From Comamonadaceae bacterium (GTDB lineage Bacteria; Pseudomonadota; Gammaproteobacteria; Burkholderiales; Burkholderiaceae_C), in NCBI GenBank assembly GCA_947476465.1, contig CANJQN010000036.1, forward strand, positions 1 to 41,583: a stretch of DNA of 41,583 bases. The letters run 5' to 3'. Position 1 is the first letter of the stretch. Each line of letters opens with the position of its first letter. Made by a program: the position numbers and the translations under genes. Below, piece after piece: positions 25,101 to 33,300 of the stretch. The notes under the pieces are model-generated. The model did no database searches. It was not told the origin of the DNA and saw only the letters and a program-made list of their open reading frames with translations.

Positions 25101-25877
25101 ATGCTTTTCCTGTTGTCCCCCGCGAAGTCGCTCGACTACGACGCGCCGATCGCCGACGCGCCCCACACCCGGCCCCAGTTCATCCCACAGTCCGAGGCGC
25201 TGATCGAAGTGCTGCGCGAGAAGTCGCCGCAGGAGATCGCCTCGCTGATGAGTCTGAGCGACAAGCTCGCGGCCCTGAACGTCGCGCGCTACCAGGCCTG
25301 GTCGCCGCGCTTTACCGCCCGCAATTCGCGGCAGGCCGTGCTGGCCTTCGACGGCGATGTCTACGACGGCCTGGCCGCCCGCACCCTCGGCGTGGACGAC
25401 CTTGAGTGGGCCCAGCGGCACCTGGCCATTCTGAGCGGCCTGTACGGCGTGTTGCGCCCGCTCGACTGGATGCAGCCCTACCGGCTGGAGATGGGCACGG
25501 CCCTGAACGTCGGCGACCATGCCAATCTGTACCAGTTCTGGGGCCCCCGCATCGCCGACCACCTCAACCGCCAGATCGCCGCCGACAAGACCCCTGTGGT
25601 GGTGAACCTCGCCTCGCAGGAATACTTCAAGTCGGTCGACCGCAAGGTGCTCAAGGCCCGTGTCATCGAATGCGTGTTCGAGGAGGACAAGGACGGGCAC
25701 TACAAGATCATCAGCTTCTTCGCCAAGAGGGCGCGCGGCCTGATGGCCCGCTACGCCATCACCCACCGGGTGAGCACGCCGCGGCAGCTGGAGGGCTTCA
25801 ACCTTGACGGTTACCGGTTCGACGGCGCCGCTTCCGACGCCGAAAAGCTGGTGTTTCGCCGCAAAATGGCGGGATGA
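25101..25877 (+). CDS. yaaA: Peroxide stress protein YaaA
   Basis: A 258-residue YaaA (DUF328) protein. MLFLLSPAKSLDYDAP, SGLYGVLRPLDWMQPYRLEM, NLASQEYFKSVD and FFAKRARGLMARY match E. coli YaaA along its whole length. In E. coli it lowers free iron during H2O2 stress and limits Fenton damage, and it has a DNA-binding fold. The ATG at 25101 gives the standard length. The stop overlaps the next start (ATGA). Confidence 0.96.
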   Translation: MLFLLSPAKSLDYDAPIADAPHTRPQFIPQSEALIEVLREKSPQEIASLMSLSDKLAALNVARYQAWSPRFTARNSRQAVLAFDGDVYDGLAARTLGVDDLEWAQRHLAILSGLYGVLRPLDWMQPYRLEMGTALNVGDHANLYQFWGPRIADHLNRQIAADKTPVVVNLASQEYFKSVDRKVLKARVIECVFEEDKDGHYKIISFFAKRARGLMARYAITHRVSTPRQLEGFNLDGYRFDGAASDAEKLVFRRKMAG

Positions 25878-26743
25878 ACGGCGGCACCACCTCAACCGTA
25901 CAGCAGGTCACACCCGAGCTGCGCCAATGGATCATCGCGCAGGCGCAAGCCGGCCATCCGGCGCAGACCGTGCTGCAGTCCATGAAGGCCTCGGGCTGGG
26001 ACGAAGACGTGGCCACCGATGCCCTGGAGAACACTCTGCGCGGCCACCTCGACGAGCAGGCCGTGGCCAACGGCCTGTCCCCAGCAGTGCCGGTGCCCGA
26101 CGCGCCGCTGGACGAATCGCCTTTGCGGGTCGACGCCGGCGATCGCATCGTGGATGTGCTGATGGAAATGCACAACCCGCGCGTGGTGGTGTTCGGCAAC
26201 CTGCTGTCCGACGAGGAGTGCGAGGGCCTCATCGCCCTGGCCCAGCCGCGCATGAAACGCTCGCTGACGGTGGCCACCAAGACCGGCGGTGAAGAGCTCA
26301 ACGACGACCGCACCAGCAACGGCATGTTCTTCCAGCGCGGCGAGGCGCCGCTGATCGCCCGCATCGAGCAGCGCCTGGCGCACCTCTTGAACTGGCCGCT
26401 GGAAAACGGCGAGGGCCTGCAGGTGCTGCAGTACGGCCCCGGCGCCGAATACAAGCCGCACTACGACTACTTCGACCCGGCCGAACCCGGTACGCCGTCC
26501 ATCCTGCGCCGCGGCGGCCAGCGGGTGGGCACCGTGCTGATGTACCTGGCCGAACCCGAAAAGGGTGGCGGCACCCTCTTTCCCAACGTGAACCTGGAAG
26601 TCGCGCCCCGGCGCGGCAATGCCGTGTTCTTCAGCTACGAGCGGCCGCACCCGTCCACCCGTACCCTGCACGGCGGCTCGCCGGTGATCGAGGGCGAAAA
26701 ATGGATCGCCACCAAGTGGCTGCGCGAGCGGCGTTTTGATTGA
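25874..26743 (+). CDS. 2-oxoglutarate/Fe(II) dioxygenase, prolyl 4-hydroxylase-like
   Basis: A 289-residue oxygenase. The catalytic double-stranded beta-helix covers about 100-287. The iron ligands are H196 and D198 (KPHYDYF) and H266 (TLHGGSPV). K276 (EGEKWIATKW) should bind 2-oxoglutarate. The N-terminal 60 residues are a small helical domain of unknown role, and a Pro-rich linker follows. The substrate is not evident; related bacterial enzymes act on protein prolines, for example EF-Tu. It is translationally coupled to yaaA. Confidence 0.9.
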   Translation: MNGGTTSTVQQVTPELRQWIIAQAQAGHPAQTVLQSMKASGWDEDVATDALENTLRGHLDEQAVANGLSPAVPVPDAPLDESPLRVDAGDRIVDVLMEMHNPRVVVFGNLLSDEECEGLIALAQPRMKRSLTVATKTGGEELNDDRTSNGMFFQRGEAPLIARIEQRLAHLLNWPLENGEGLQVLQYGPGAEYKPHYDYFDPAEPGTPSILRRGGQRVGTVLMYLAEPEKGGGTLFPNVNLEVAPRRGNAVFFSYERPHPSTRTLHGGSPVIEGEKWIATKWLRERRFD

Positions 26744-26771
26744 TTGAGCTTGCAACGCTTAACACCTTCTC

Positions 26772-26924
26772 CCGTTCGGGCTGAGCCCTTCGGCAAAGCT
26801 CAGGACAGGCCTGTCGAAGCCTTGAAGTGGCGCTCGCATGCCCCCTTCGACCCTTCGACCCTTCGACCCTTCGACAGGCTCAGGACAGGCCAAGCTCAGG
26901 ACAGGCCAAGCTCAGGGCGAACGG
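26772..26924. repeat. Family A repeat, copy A4, with internal tandem expansions
   Basis: CCGTTCGGGCTGAGCCCTTC (from 26772) and ..CTCAGGGCGAACGG (to 26924) are the outer arms. Inside, CCTTCGAC is repeated four times without error (26844-26875) and GCTCAGGACAGGCCAA twice (26878-26909). It occupies nearly the whole gap before queF. Confidence 0.85.
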
Positions 26925-26954
26925 ATGGGAGGCGCCAAGCGTGAGCGTAAAGAC

Positions 26955-27803
26955 ATGAGCACCCCCGACCAATCGCTGCTCGGCAAACCCGCCGCCTACA
27001 GCGACCACTACGACCCCTCGCTGCTGTTCCCGATCCCGCGCGCGGGCCACCGGGCCGAGCTGGGCATCGCGGGCGATCGCCTGCCCTTCTTCGGCGCCGA
27101 CTTGTGGACGGCTTACGAGTTGTCCTGGCTCACCCCGCGCGGCAAGCCGCAGGTAGCCATCGCCCACGTCACCGTGCCCTGCGAAACCCCCAACATCATC
27201 GAAAGCAAGTCCTTCAAGCTGTACTTGAACAGCTTCAGCAACACCGCTTACGCCTCGCCTGACGAGGTGCGCGAGCGCATCCGCGCGGATGTCGGGCAGG
27301 CGCTGTGGCGCGGCGCGCCGGCCGCATCGTCGATCGGCATTCGCCTCGTGCTGCCCGATTCCTTCGACCGCGAGCAGGTGCATGAACTCGATGGCGTCAA
27401 CCTCGACCGCCTGGACATCGAGTGCACGCACTACACGCCGGCACCCGAGTTGCTCACCGCCGCCTTCGACGAAAAGCCGGTCGACGAGGTGCTGGTCAGC
27501 GCCCTTCTCAAAAGCAATTGCCTGGTCACCGGCCAGCCCGACTGGGGCAGCGTGCAGATCCGCTACAGCGGTCCGCAGATCGATCAGGGCCAGTTGCTGC
27601 GCTATCTGGTGAGCTTTCGCAACCACAACGAGTTTCATGAGCAATGCGTCGAGCGCATCTTCATGGACATCCGCGCGCGCTGCCGGCCGGTCAAGCTGTC
27701 GGTCTATGCCCGCTACACGCGGCGCGGCGGGCTCGACATCAACCCCTGGCGCACCAGCCATCCTGGCACACTGCCGGGCAACGTGCGAACGGCGCGCCAG
27801 TAA
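26955..27803 (+). CDS. queF: NADPH-dependent 7-cyano-7-deazaguanine reductase
   Basis: A 282-residue long-form (YqgN-like) QueF, which reduces preQ0 to preQ1 in queuosine synthesis. The NADPH-binding QueF motif ESKSFKLY is at 83-90. The catalytic Cys189 lies in SNCLVTGQPDW, with D196 nearby. The FRNHNEFHEQC segment supplies substrate-binding His/Glu. The ATG at 26955 gives the same length as E. coli QueF. The upstream region is repeat sequence; no preQ1 riboswitch is visible. Confidence 0.96.
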   Translation: MSTPDQSLLGKPAAYSDHYDPSLLFPIPRAGHRAELGIAGDRLPFFGADLWTAYELSWLTPRGKPQVAIAHVTVPCETPNIIESKSFKLYLNSFSNTAYASPDEVRERIRADVGQALWRGAPAASSIGIRLVLPDSFDREQVHELDGVNLDRLDIECTHYTPAPELLTAAFDEKPVDEVLVSALLKSNCLVTGQPDWGSVQIRYSGPQIDQGQLLRYLVSFRNHNEFHEQCVERIFMDIRARCRPVKLSVYARYTRRGGLDINPWRTSHPGTLPGNVRTARQ

Positions 27804-27811
27804 CAAACAGG

Positions 27812-27837
27812 GTCGTCCCCGCGAAGGCGGGGACCCA
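27812..27837. repeat. Family B palindrome, locus B4
   Basis: A single GTCGTCCCCGCGAAGGCGGG.. palindrome lies between the convergent queF and small membrane protein genes. It could fold as an RNA hairpin at the end of either transcript. Confidence 0.85.
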
Positions 27838-27883
27838 GGAGCGCGGTGCGTCCGGCGCGATACGCCGTCCCCGGGCCAGGCGG

Positions 27884-28147
27884 TCAGCCGCCCGGCAGCC
27901 AGTCACAACGCAGCCGCCCCGCCTGGTGCGCGCGTTGTCGCCAGCGGGCGTACAGGTGCGGAGCCGCGATCGCCGCCAGGCACAAGGGCACGGCCCACAC
28001 CGCCTCCAGCAGCAGTGCTGGCAACCAGCCGATCCAGCCCATCACCCACACCGTCAACACGGCATCGAACAGGTGGTACTCGACCGGGTGGTCCAGGCGG
28101 TGCGCCACATGCCATTGCTTGATGCGCTGCAAGTGATCGAGGGTCAT
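27884..28147 (-). CDS. Small membrane protein of unknown function
   Basis: An 87-residue protein that I do not recognise. The N-terminus is His-rich and amphipathic (MTLDHLQRIKQWHVAHRLDH). Two hydrophobic stretches follow, about 28-49 and 51-62, then a basic tail. The ATG at 28145-28147 is the first in frame. It converges with queF and lies 90 bases beyond the hipA stop, in the same direction. Confidence 0.6.
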   Translation of the reverse strand: MTLDHLQRIKQWHVAHRLDHPVEYHLFDAVLTVWVMGWIGWLPALLLEAVWAVPLCLAAIAAPHLYARWRQRAHQAGRLRCDWLPGG

Positions 28148-28237
28148 CAGCGGTCTCCGGGAGGCGAGCGACTGAGCATGACTGTAAGTTTCAAGTCAGG
28201 CGTCGTCAACCGCTGCCGGCCTCCCTGGCCTTTGTTT

Positions 28238-29539
28238 CTAGAGCGCCTGGACCAGCCCTCGTGCCACCTGCGTCTGGTCGTGCTCAAACGCGTCTTGAAA
28301 AGCGGCGAGCTCGGCAGGCGTCAATCCGACCTCAGGCCGTTGGCCGACTTCGCGCCAATGCGAGATCGCATCAAGAACCTCGGCGATCACCCTGAGTCCT
28401 TCGGCGCGCGAGAGATCGAAGTACCTACACCCATCCAGCAGTACGTCGATCGAATCGATTGGGCCAGTGTCTTCAGACAGGGGCGTCTTGGACTCACGCA
28501 GCTTGCCAGTCATCGGGTTCACATCGAAGGCTGGCGCCAGGCGCCACTTGCCGGCTCCGTCGTAGAGGAAGCCGGTGTTGTGAAGGTGATCGTCGGTATT
28601 GGTGATGAGAAGGTTGAACACGAGGCGGCGCCACAACTCCTGCGAGTCCGCTACCGGGCTCGATCCGCGCTCGCGAATCGCATCGGCCAGCTCGGTGTAC
28701 GAGCGCTCGTCCTCGCGCGCGGCCTGAAGCAAGCTTGCGGCCGACAGGTAGGGAATGCGGCGATCCGCAGCATCCCGGTCGAACCGCTCGATGATCGCCA
28801 CTGGCACGCCCGTGAGGGACACGCAATGCGCATTGGCGGCACGGATGCCCGCCCTTTTCGCCAGATGCAGCGCCAGCACTTCGGCGCGCGTGACGTTGAT
28901 GGTGTCCTTCACGCTCGGGAACTTGCCGATCGCCAGCCTGCCCGACTCGTCCAGCACCGTGCATTTGGGACGCATTCCACCAAGTGAGGTCCCTCTGCCC
29001 ATCAGGTAGGCCAGGTCCTCCGAGGTTTCCATGTCGGTCTCCACGGCCCGTGTCGCGGCGTACATGGGCGCCAACTCGACGAACGATGGTGTGCGGCGCC
29101 GACCTTCTTCGGCCGTTTGCACGTAGTTGCCGCCCTTATGCAGGCGCAGTGCGCCGATGCGGCTGAAATCATCGACGGCGCACAAGTAGTCCAGCGCGGT
29201 GAGCGGACCCAGTTGCGGGTTGGTCCGCCGGTCCTTGGCTCGGGCGCGGTCGATCACCCGGCACGCCCACGCGTCGGGCGCGGTGTCGGCGATCGCCCAG
29301 TGAAACACCGAGTCGTGGTCGCTCGGCGCTTTTCGGTTATGAAAGCCGTCGACCAACGGCAGGTCTGGCGAGATCTCGAAGCGGTTCGTGTCCGCAAGCC
29401 AGGAGGGGGCGTAATGAAACTGTGAGAACTCGCGCCGCCCTTGCTGGATGAAGTTGAGCTCGCCGACCAAGGTGCCTTGAGCCCCGAGGTGCAGTTTGAG
29501 GCTGGTGCGTTGGTTCGACGTTTTTGTGCGGATTGCCAT
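28238..29539 (-). CDS. hipA: HipA-type serine/threonine kinase toxin
   Basis: A 433-residue HipA kinase. The E. coli enzyme phosphorylates glutamyl-tRNA synthetase and causes persistence. The N-terminal beta subdomain covers about 10-135. The glycine-rich ATP loop is GRGTSLGGMRPK (181-192) and a conserved lysine is at 206. The catalytic loop NLLITNTDDHLHN holds D316, and FDVNP holds the metal-binding D339, so the kinase looks intact. It starts 11 bases after hipB. The target in this organism is unknown. Confidence 0.92.
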   Translation of the reverse strand: MAIRTKTSNQRTSLKLHLGAQGTLVGELNFIQQGRREFSQFHYAPSWLADTNRFEISPDLPLVDGFHNRKAPSDHDSVFHWAIADTAPDAWACRVIDRARAKDRRTNPQLGPLTALDYLCAVDDFSRIGALRLHKGGNYVQTAEEGRRRTPSFVELAPMYAATRAVETDMETSEDLAYLMGRGTSLGGMRPKCTVLDESGRLAIGKFPSVKDTINVTRAEVLALHLAKRAGIRAANAHCVSLTGVPVAIIERFDRDAADRRIPYLSAASLLQAAREDERSYTELADAIRERGSSPVADSQELWRRLVFNLLITNTDDHLHNTGFLYDGAGKWRLAPAFDVNPMTGKLRESKTPLSEDTGPIDSIDVLLDGCRYFDLSRAEGLRVIAEVLDAISHWREVGQRPEVGLTPAELAAFQDAFEHDQTQVARGLVQAL

Positions 29540-29550
29540 GGCCCGGCCCC

Positions 29551-29916
29551 TCAGAAGGCGGTTTGCGCCTTGCGGGCGCGCACCCGTACTGGCAGGGCTT
29601 CGTCCGCCAGCGCCAGCCCGATGTCGTCTATTGCGGTGTCGAGCAAGTCCTGGAGTTTTTCCAGTTCACCAAAGACCATCAGCACCCGTGCGAGCACATG
29701 CAACTGCATGCGGTGGTCACCCGCCTCCAACCGCTTGATCGTGTTGAGGCTCACGCCCGCGCGCAGCGCGAGATTGTGCTGAGTGATCGCCCGCCTCCGC
29801 CGCGCCCGGCTGAAGTCGGCGCCGAGCTTTGCGAGCGCGCGCTCTGCCGGATGTGGCAGGGGTCTCGCCGTATTTGGTACCTTAAGAGGGTCTTTAATTA
29901 CGTTTGTGGTCTCCAT
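29551..29916 (-). CDS. hipB: HipB-type antitoxin, XRE family
   Basis: A 121-residue DNA-binding antitoxin. The helix-turn-helix lies about 46-72 (ITQHNLALRAGVSLNTIKRL), and the C-terminal helices would contact HipA. Two in-frame ATGs exist, at 29925 and 29916. The first lies inside a TATAAT box (29929-29924) and neither has a ribosome-binding site. I prefer 29916, where a transcript from that box would begin, so it may be leaderless. It should repress its own promoter together with HipA. Confidence 0.85.
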   Translation of the reverse strand: METTNVIKDPLKVPNTARPLPHPAERALAKLGADFSRARRRRAITQHNLALRAGVSLNTIKRLEAGDHRMQLHVLARVLMVFGELEKLQDLLDTAIDDIGLALADEALPVRVRARKAQTAF

Positions 29917-30021
29917 GAGAGCCATTATATCGGTTGAAAGGTGGTGCGCCAGCTCCTTTCAGATAGGATCTCTATTCAGGGCTCTTATGGGGTATTGGGG
30001 TCCTATGGAGGGTCTTAAGAC
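29880..30021 (-). promoter_or_regulatory. hipBA promoter and candidate operators
   Basis: The minus-strand -10 TATAAT is at 29929-29924. CTTAAGAG at 29881-29888, CATAAGAG (minus strand) around 29992-29999 and the perfect palindrome GTCTTAAGAC at 30012-30021 share a TAAGA core. GAGGGTCTT is repeated at 29886-29894 and 30008-30016. These flank the promoter and are candidate HipB sites. The region is visibly richer in A and T than its surroundings. Confidence 0.4.
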
Positions 30022-30059
30022 ATATTGGTTGGCCTGCATAAGCGAATCATTTGGCCACG

Positions 30060-30083
30060 AAAAAGGGCGGCCGAAGCCGCCCT
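30060..30083 (-). terminator. Rho-independent terminator after pilY1
   Basis: On the minus strand AGGGCGGC-TTCG-GCCGCCCT is a perfect 8-bp stem with a UUCG tetraloop, ending in TTTTT. It lies 22 bases beyond the pilY1 stop and ends the minor pilin operon. Confidence 0.95.
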
Positions 30084-30104
30084 GATGCCGATGCCCGGTG
30101 CGCC

Positions 30105-33100
30105 CTATTTGGGGTTCTCCACGAACCAGTACTTGCGCGTGCGGTTCGGCGAGATGTTGAGCACCGGCCTGCAGCCGCCCAGGCCGCAGCCGGAGTCGGT
30201 GCCCGTCGTGTTGGGGTCGGCGGCGTTCGGGTTGCTGATCCCGCCGATCACGAAGGGCACCTGCTTGTTGATGGTCTGCTGCGTGGTCGGGTCGACATAG
30301 GTCACGCTGACCACCCCGCTCACCGGGCTGGGCGGCATGCCGCCGCCGGTGCGCGTCTCGGAGATGGCGCCCTGGCAGAACACCTTGGCGCCGTACACCT
30401 TGGCGATGCCCAACTGGCCGGTACACACGTTGGCGGAGGCATCGGGCTTGTTGGTACTGAAGTAGGTGTAGCCGCCCACCGTCAAGGGCGCGTTCACGAT
30501 CTTCTCGCCCGCCGTGCTCATGGGAATCACGCAGCCGGCCACCTGGCTGTCGGCGGTTCCCACGGTGCCCAGATCGCCCACCGCGGTCGCGGTGCGGGTG
30601 TAGTCATAGGCGGGCCGGATTCCCGTGGTGTCGTACACCGTGTAGAAGCCGTCGGCCGTGGTGGCGCAGTTCGGGGTGGTCGTGCTGCCCTGGCCGCACA
30701 GCGGCTTTTCGCGGTCGCCGGTGCCGACCATGATCGCTGCGAAGGTGCCGCCCAGCACGACGTCCGGCGGGAAGAACACCTTGCGCTTGAGCGTGCTCGT
30801 CGACAGCGAGGCCACCTGGCGGATGATCCAGTCGGTCGGGGTCTTGCCGCAGGTCGCGCTGGGCGTCCCGCAGGTCTTGGTGACCTCGAGGTCGACGCGG
30901 TAGACGTTGCCGTGCACATCGGAGGCGTAGGCGCGGTCGATGTAGCCGTCGTAGTCGGCGTCCATCAGGCTCACGTCGGCCGGCACCGCGCGGGTGGTGC
31001 TGAATTCGGCCAGCTTGGTGCCGTCGAAGGCGTCGAACACGTAGATGGCATTGCCCATGGTCGGGCTGCTGGTGGGCGTGTAGGGGTCCTCGCCGGGTTC
31101 GTCGTAGCCGCCGCCCATGATCACCACCGGATTGGCGTGGCCCCGCACCTTGGCCACCCGCGGCTCTGACCAGGTCTGGCCCAGGTTGGACATGCCGGTG
31201 TCGGTGTTGGTCTTCTTCCAGACCAGCTTGGGAACGGCGACGTTGGTGACGTCGAACGCGTACAGGGTACGGCCGCCGCGGCGCATGCCGACGAACAGCA
31301 TCACCTTGTCCGGGGTGCCGCCACTGTTGATCTTCTGGTACAGCCCGATGGGCCCGTCGACGAAGTAGTCGCGCGGTGTCGTGCCGGTGGCCGCGGTCGA
31401 GGACAGCTTCACCTCGGGCGTGTTGTCGCGCAGGCGCTTGAGCTTGGAGAAATGCTCTTGCGGGACGTAAGACCAGAACTCTTCCCCGGCGGCGACGCCA
31501 CCGTTGGTGGCGGTCTGGTTGCCGTTGACGGCACGCAGCATGCCGTCGTTGGTGCCGTAGAACACGACGATGTTGTTGGTGCCGGTCGGTCCGTAGTTCA
31601 CCACCGACGGGCGCGAGTGCAGCACGTCGCCGTGGATCGACGGGCGCACGGTGACCGTGCCGCCCGGCCCCACGTCCTTGGGGTCGCTGGTGACGTTGCT
31701 CGTGCCGCGGGCCCAGGCGATGACGTTGCCTTTTTCGGTGGTGGAGGCCGCATCGCTGCCCAGCCCGAACAGCGCGTTGGTCAGCGCGGTATTGGTCGAG
31801 GCGAAGGTGCTGCTGCTCACCGTGAGGTCGCTGCACGTGCTGCTCAGGCACGTGTAGATGCGCCGCGCGTTCTGGCTGCCGGCATAAAGCGTGCGCAGGC
31901 GCTGGGCCGCGCCGCCTTTTTCGACCACCTCGCCGTCCGCCGAGTCGGAGCCGGAGGGCGGTGTGCCCAGCGGGTCGTTGGTGAAGAAGGTACTGGGCGT
32001 TGTCCAGTACGAGACCGCGCTGGGGTTGACGAAACCGGTGCCGCCGCTGATCGCCTGCGCGTTGAGCGTGTCTTCCAGCCGGAGGGTGTCGGTTTGCGGG
32101 TCGTAGCCGAACTTGTATTGCTTGAGGTTGCCGCGCCAGCGCGGCTTGGCGCTCACGTCGGGGCGGAACATGCCCATGAACACCTGGTTCAGATACGAGC
32201 CGCGCGCGTTCACCGACACCGGCAAGCTGGCCGAGGCGAAGGTGCTGTTGGTCGCGAGAATCTGGTTGAAGATGTTGCCCAGGGCGGCGGCGATCGCGGC
32301 GCCGGCGTCCGCCGCCGAGTTGGTGATCTTGAAGTACTCGCCGTTACTGTTGACGGCCATGCTGGCGAGCAGGGCGGACCAGCCAGGGCCCTGGCCGGTG
32401 GTGACGGGGTCGATGTCGAGCGTGAAGGTGGTCACGGCCTGCGGCGTGCTGCGGCGCATGAAGCGGGCCCACTCGTCGGCCACGTTGCTCTGGGAGCCAG
32501 TCGGGTTTAGCCCGGTGATGTCGGCCGGGCGGGTGACGCCCAGGGCTGTGTAGGCGTTGGACAGTTTGGTTGAGGCCGTGGTGTTGTCGCTGTTCGGGTC
32601 CTGCGTGGCGCCATTGCTGATCCAGATGATGTAGTTGCCAGCGCAAGCGTCCTGCGGGAAAGACTGGTATTGCGTGGCATTCTTGGAGCTCAGGGCGTTG
32701 CCCGCCATGTTGTACACGGCCTGGCTGGCGGCGTAGGTGGTGGCGTTGAGCTCGGTGTTGCTGGCGTAGTCGGTCTTGGCCTTTTGGTTACCCGTGGACG
32801 GCGCCTGCTGCGCGAAGTAGTAATAGGCCTCGGCCATCGTATTGGCGGCCTTGCCCGCGTTGGACCTGTCACGGGTGGTGTGGATGCCGCCGGCGACGGC
32901 GGTGTTGAACAGGGCCAGCATCTTGGCCTTGTAGTTCAGGCCACCGCTGGTGGCGTCGTCCAGCTTGCGCATGGCCGCGCGCACGTAGCCGCCGTCAGTG
33001 CCGCTGTTGCCAGTGCCCGTCTCGGTGAACATCATCAGGCCCAGGCGGAACTTGTTGGCCGGCAGCGCGTTGATCACCTGGTACAGGGACGCCATCTCCC

Positions 33101-33293
33101 GGTTGAAGGGTGAGGACCAGTTGGCCGTGTTGTCCAGGATGATCAGCACATTGGGCAGTACCGTGCTGCTGGCACTGGTGGAGTAGATGTCGATGTCCGA
33201 CATGTACGAGGTCTGCGCCTGCGCGGGCGTGGTCGCGACCGCGGCGAACAGCGCGAACCACAGGCCGAGGATCTGTTGGATGAATCGTTTCAT
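30105..33293 (-). CDS. pilY1: Type IV pilus tip adhesin/assembly protein PilY1
   Basis: A 1062-residue exported protein that sits at the pilus tip with the minor pilins and affects extension, adhesion and surface sensing. The signal peptide is 1-26 (cleaved after AQA). A von Willebrand A-like region spans about 48-330. The C-terminal PilY1 beta-propeller covers about 540-960 and has the calcium loop DADYDGYID at 778-786. The would-be MIDAS reads DNTAN rather than DxSxS. The ATG at 33291-33293 is chosen for its signal peptide. It lies 7 bases after pilX. Confidence 0.94.
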   Translation of the reverse strand: MKRFIQQILGLWFALFAAVATTPAQAQTSYMSDIDIYSTSASSTVLPNVLIILDNTANWSSPFNREMASLYQVINALPANKFRLGLMMFTETGTGNSGTDGGYVRAAMRKLDDATSGGLNYKAKMLALFNTAVAGGIHTTRDRSNAGKAANTMAEAYYYFAQQAPSTGNQKAKTDYASNTELNATTYAASQAVYNMAGNALSSKNATQYQSFPQDACAGNYIIWISNGATQDPNSDNTTASTKLSNAYTALGVTRPADITGLNPTGSQSNVADEWARFMRRSTPQAVTTFTLDIDPVTTGQGPGWSALLASMAVNSNGEYFKITNSAADAGAAIAAALGNIFNQILATNSTFASASLPVSVNARGSYLNQVFMGMFRPDVSAKPRWRGNLKQYKFGYDPQTDTLRLEDTLNAQAISGGTGFVNPSAVSYWTTPSTFFTNDPLGTPPSGSDSADGEVVEKGGAAQRLRTLYAGSQNARRIYTCLSSTCSDLTVSSSTFASTNTALTNALFGLGSDAASTTEKGNVIAWARGTSNVTSDPKDVGPGGTVTVRPSIHGDVLHSRPSVVNYGPTGTNNIVVFYGTNDGMLRAVNGNQTATNGGVAAGEEFWSYVPQEHFSKLKRLRDNTPEVKLSSTAATGTTPRDYFVDGPIGLYQKINSGGTPDKVMLFVGMRRGGRTLYAFDVTNVAVPKLVWKKTNTDTGMSNLGQTWSEPRVAKVRGHANPVVIMGGGYDEPGEDPYTPTSSPTMGNAIYVFDAFDGTKLAEFSTTRAVPADVSLMDADYDGYIDRAYASDVHGNVYRVDLEVTKTCGTPSATCGKTPTDWIIRQVASLSTSTLKRKVFFPPDVVLGGTFAAIMVGTGDREKPLCGQGSTTTPNCATTADGFYTVYDTTGIRPAYDYTRTATAVGDLGTVGTADSQVAGCVIPMSTAGEKIVNAPLTVGGYTYFSTNKPDASANVCTGQLGIAKVYGAKVFCQGAISETRTGGGMPPSPVSGVVSVTYVDPTTQQTINKQVPFVIGGISNPNAADPNTTGTDSGCGLGGCRPVLNISPNRTRKYWFVENPK

Positions 33294-33300
33294 GGCGGGC

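Noticed and set aside
26744..26954. preQ1 riboswitch upstream of queF
   Set aside because: The gap is almost entirely repeat sequence; no preQ1 aptamer pattern is visible.
28238..30060. hipBA as part of a mobile element
   Set aside because: No integrase, transposase, direct repeats or tRNA attachment site is visible around it. AT-richness upstream alone is not enough.
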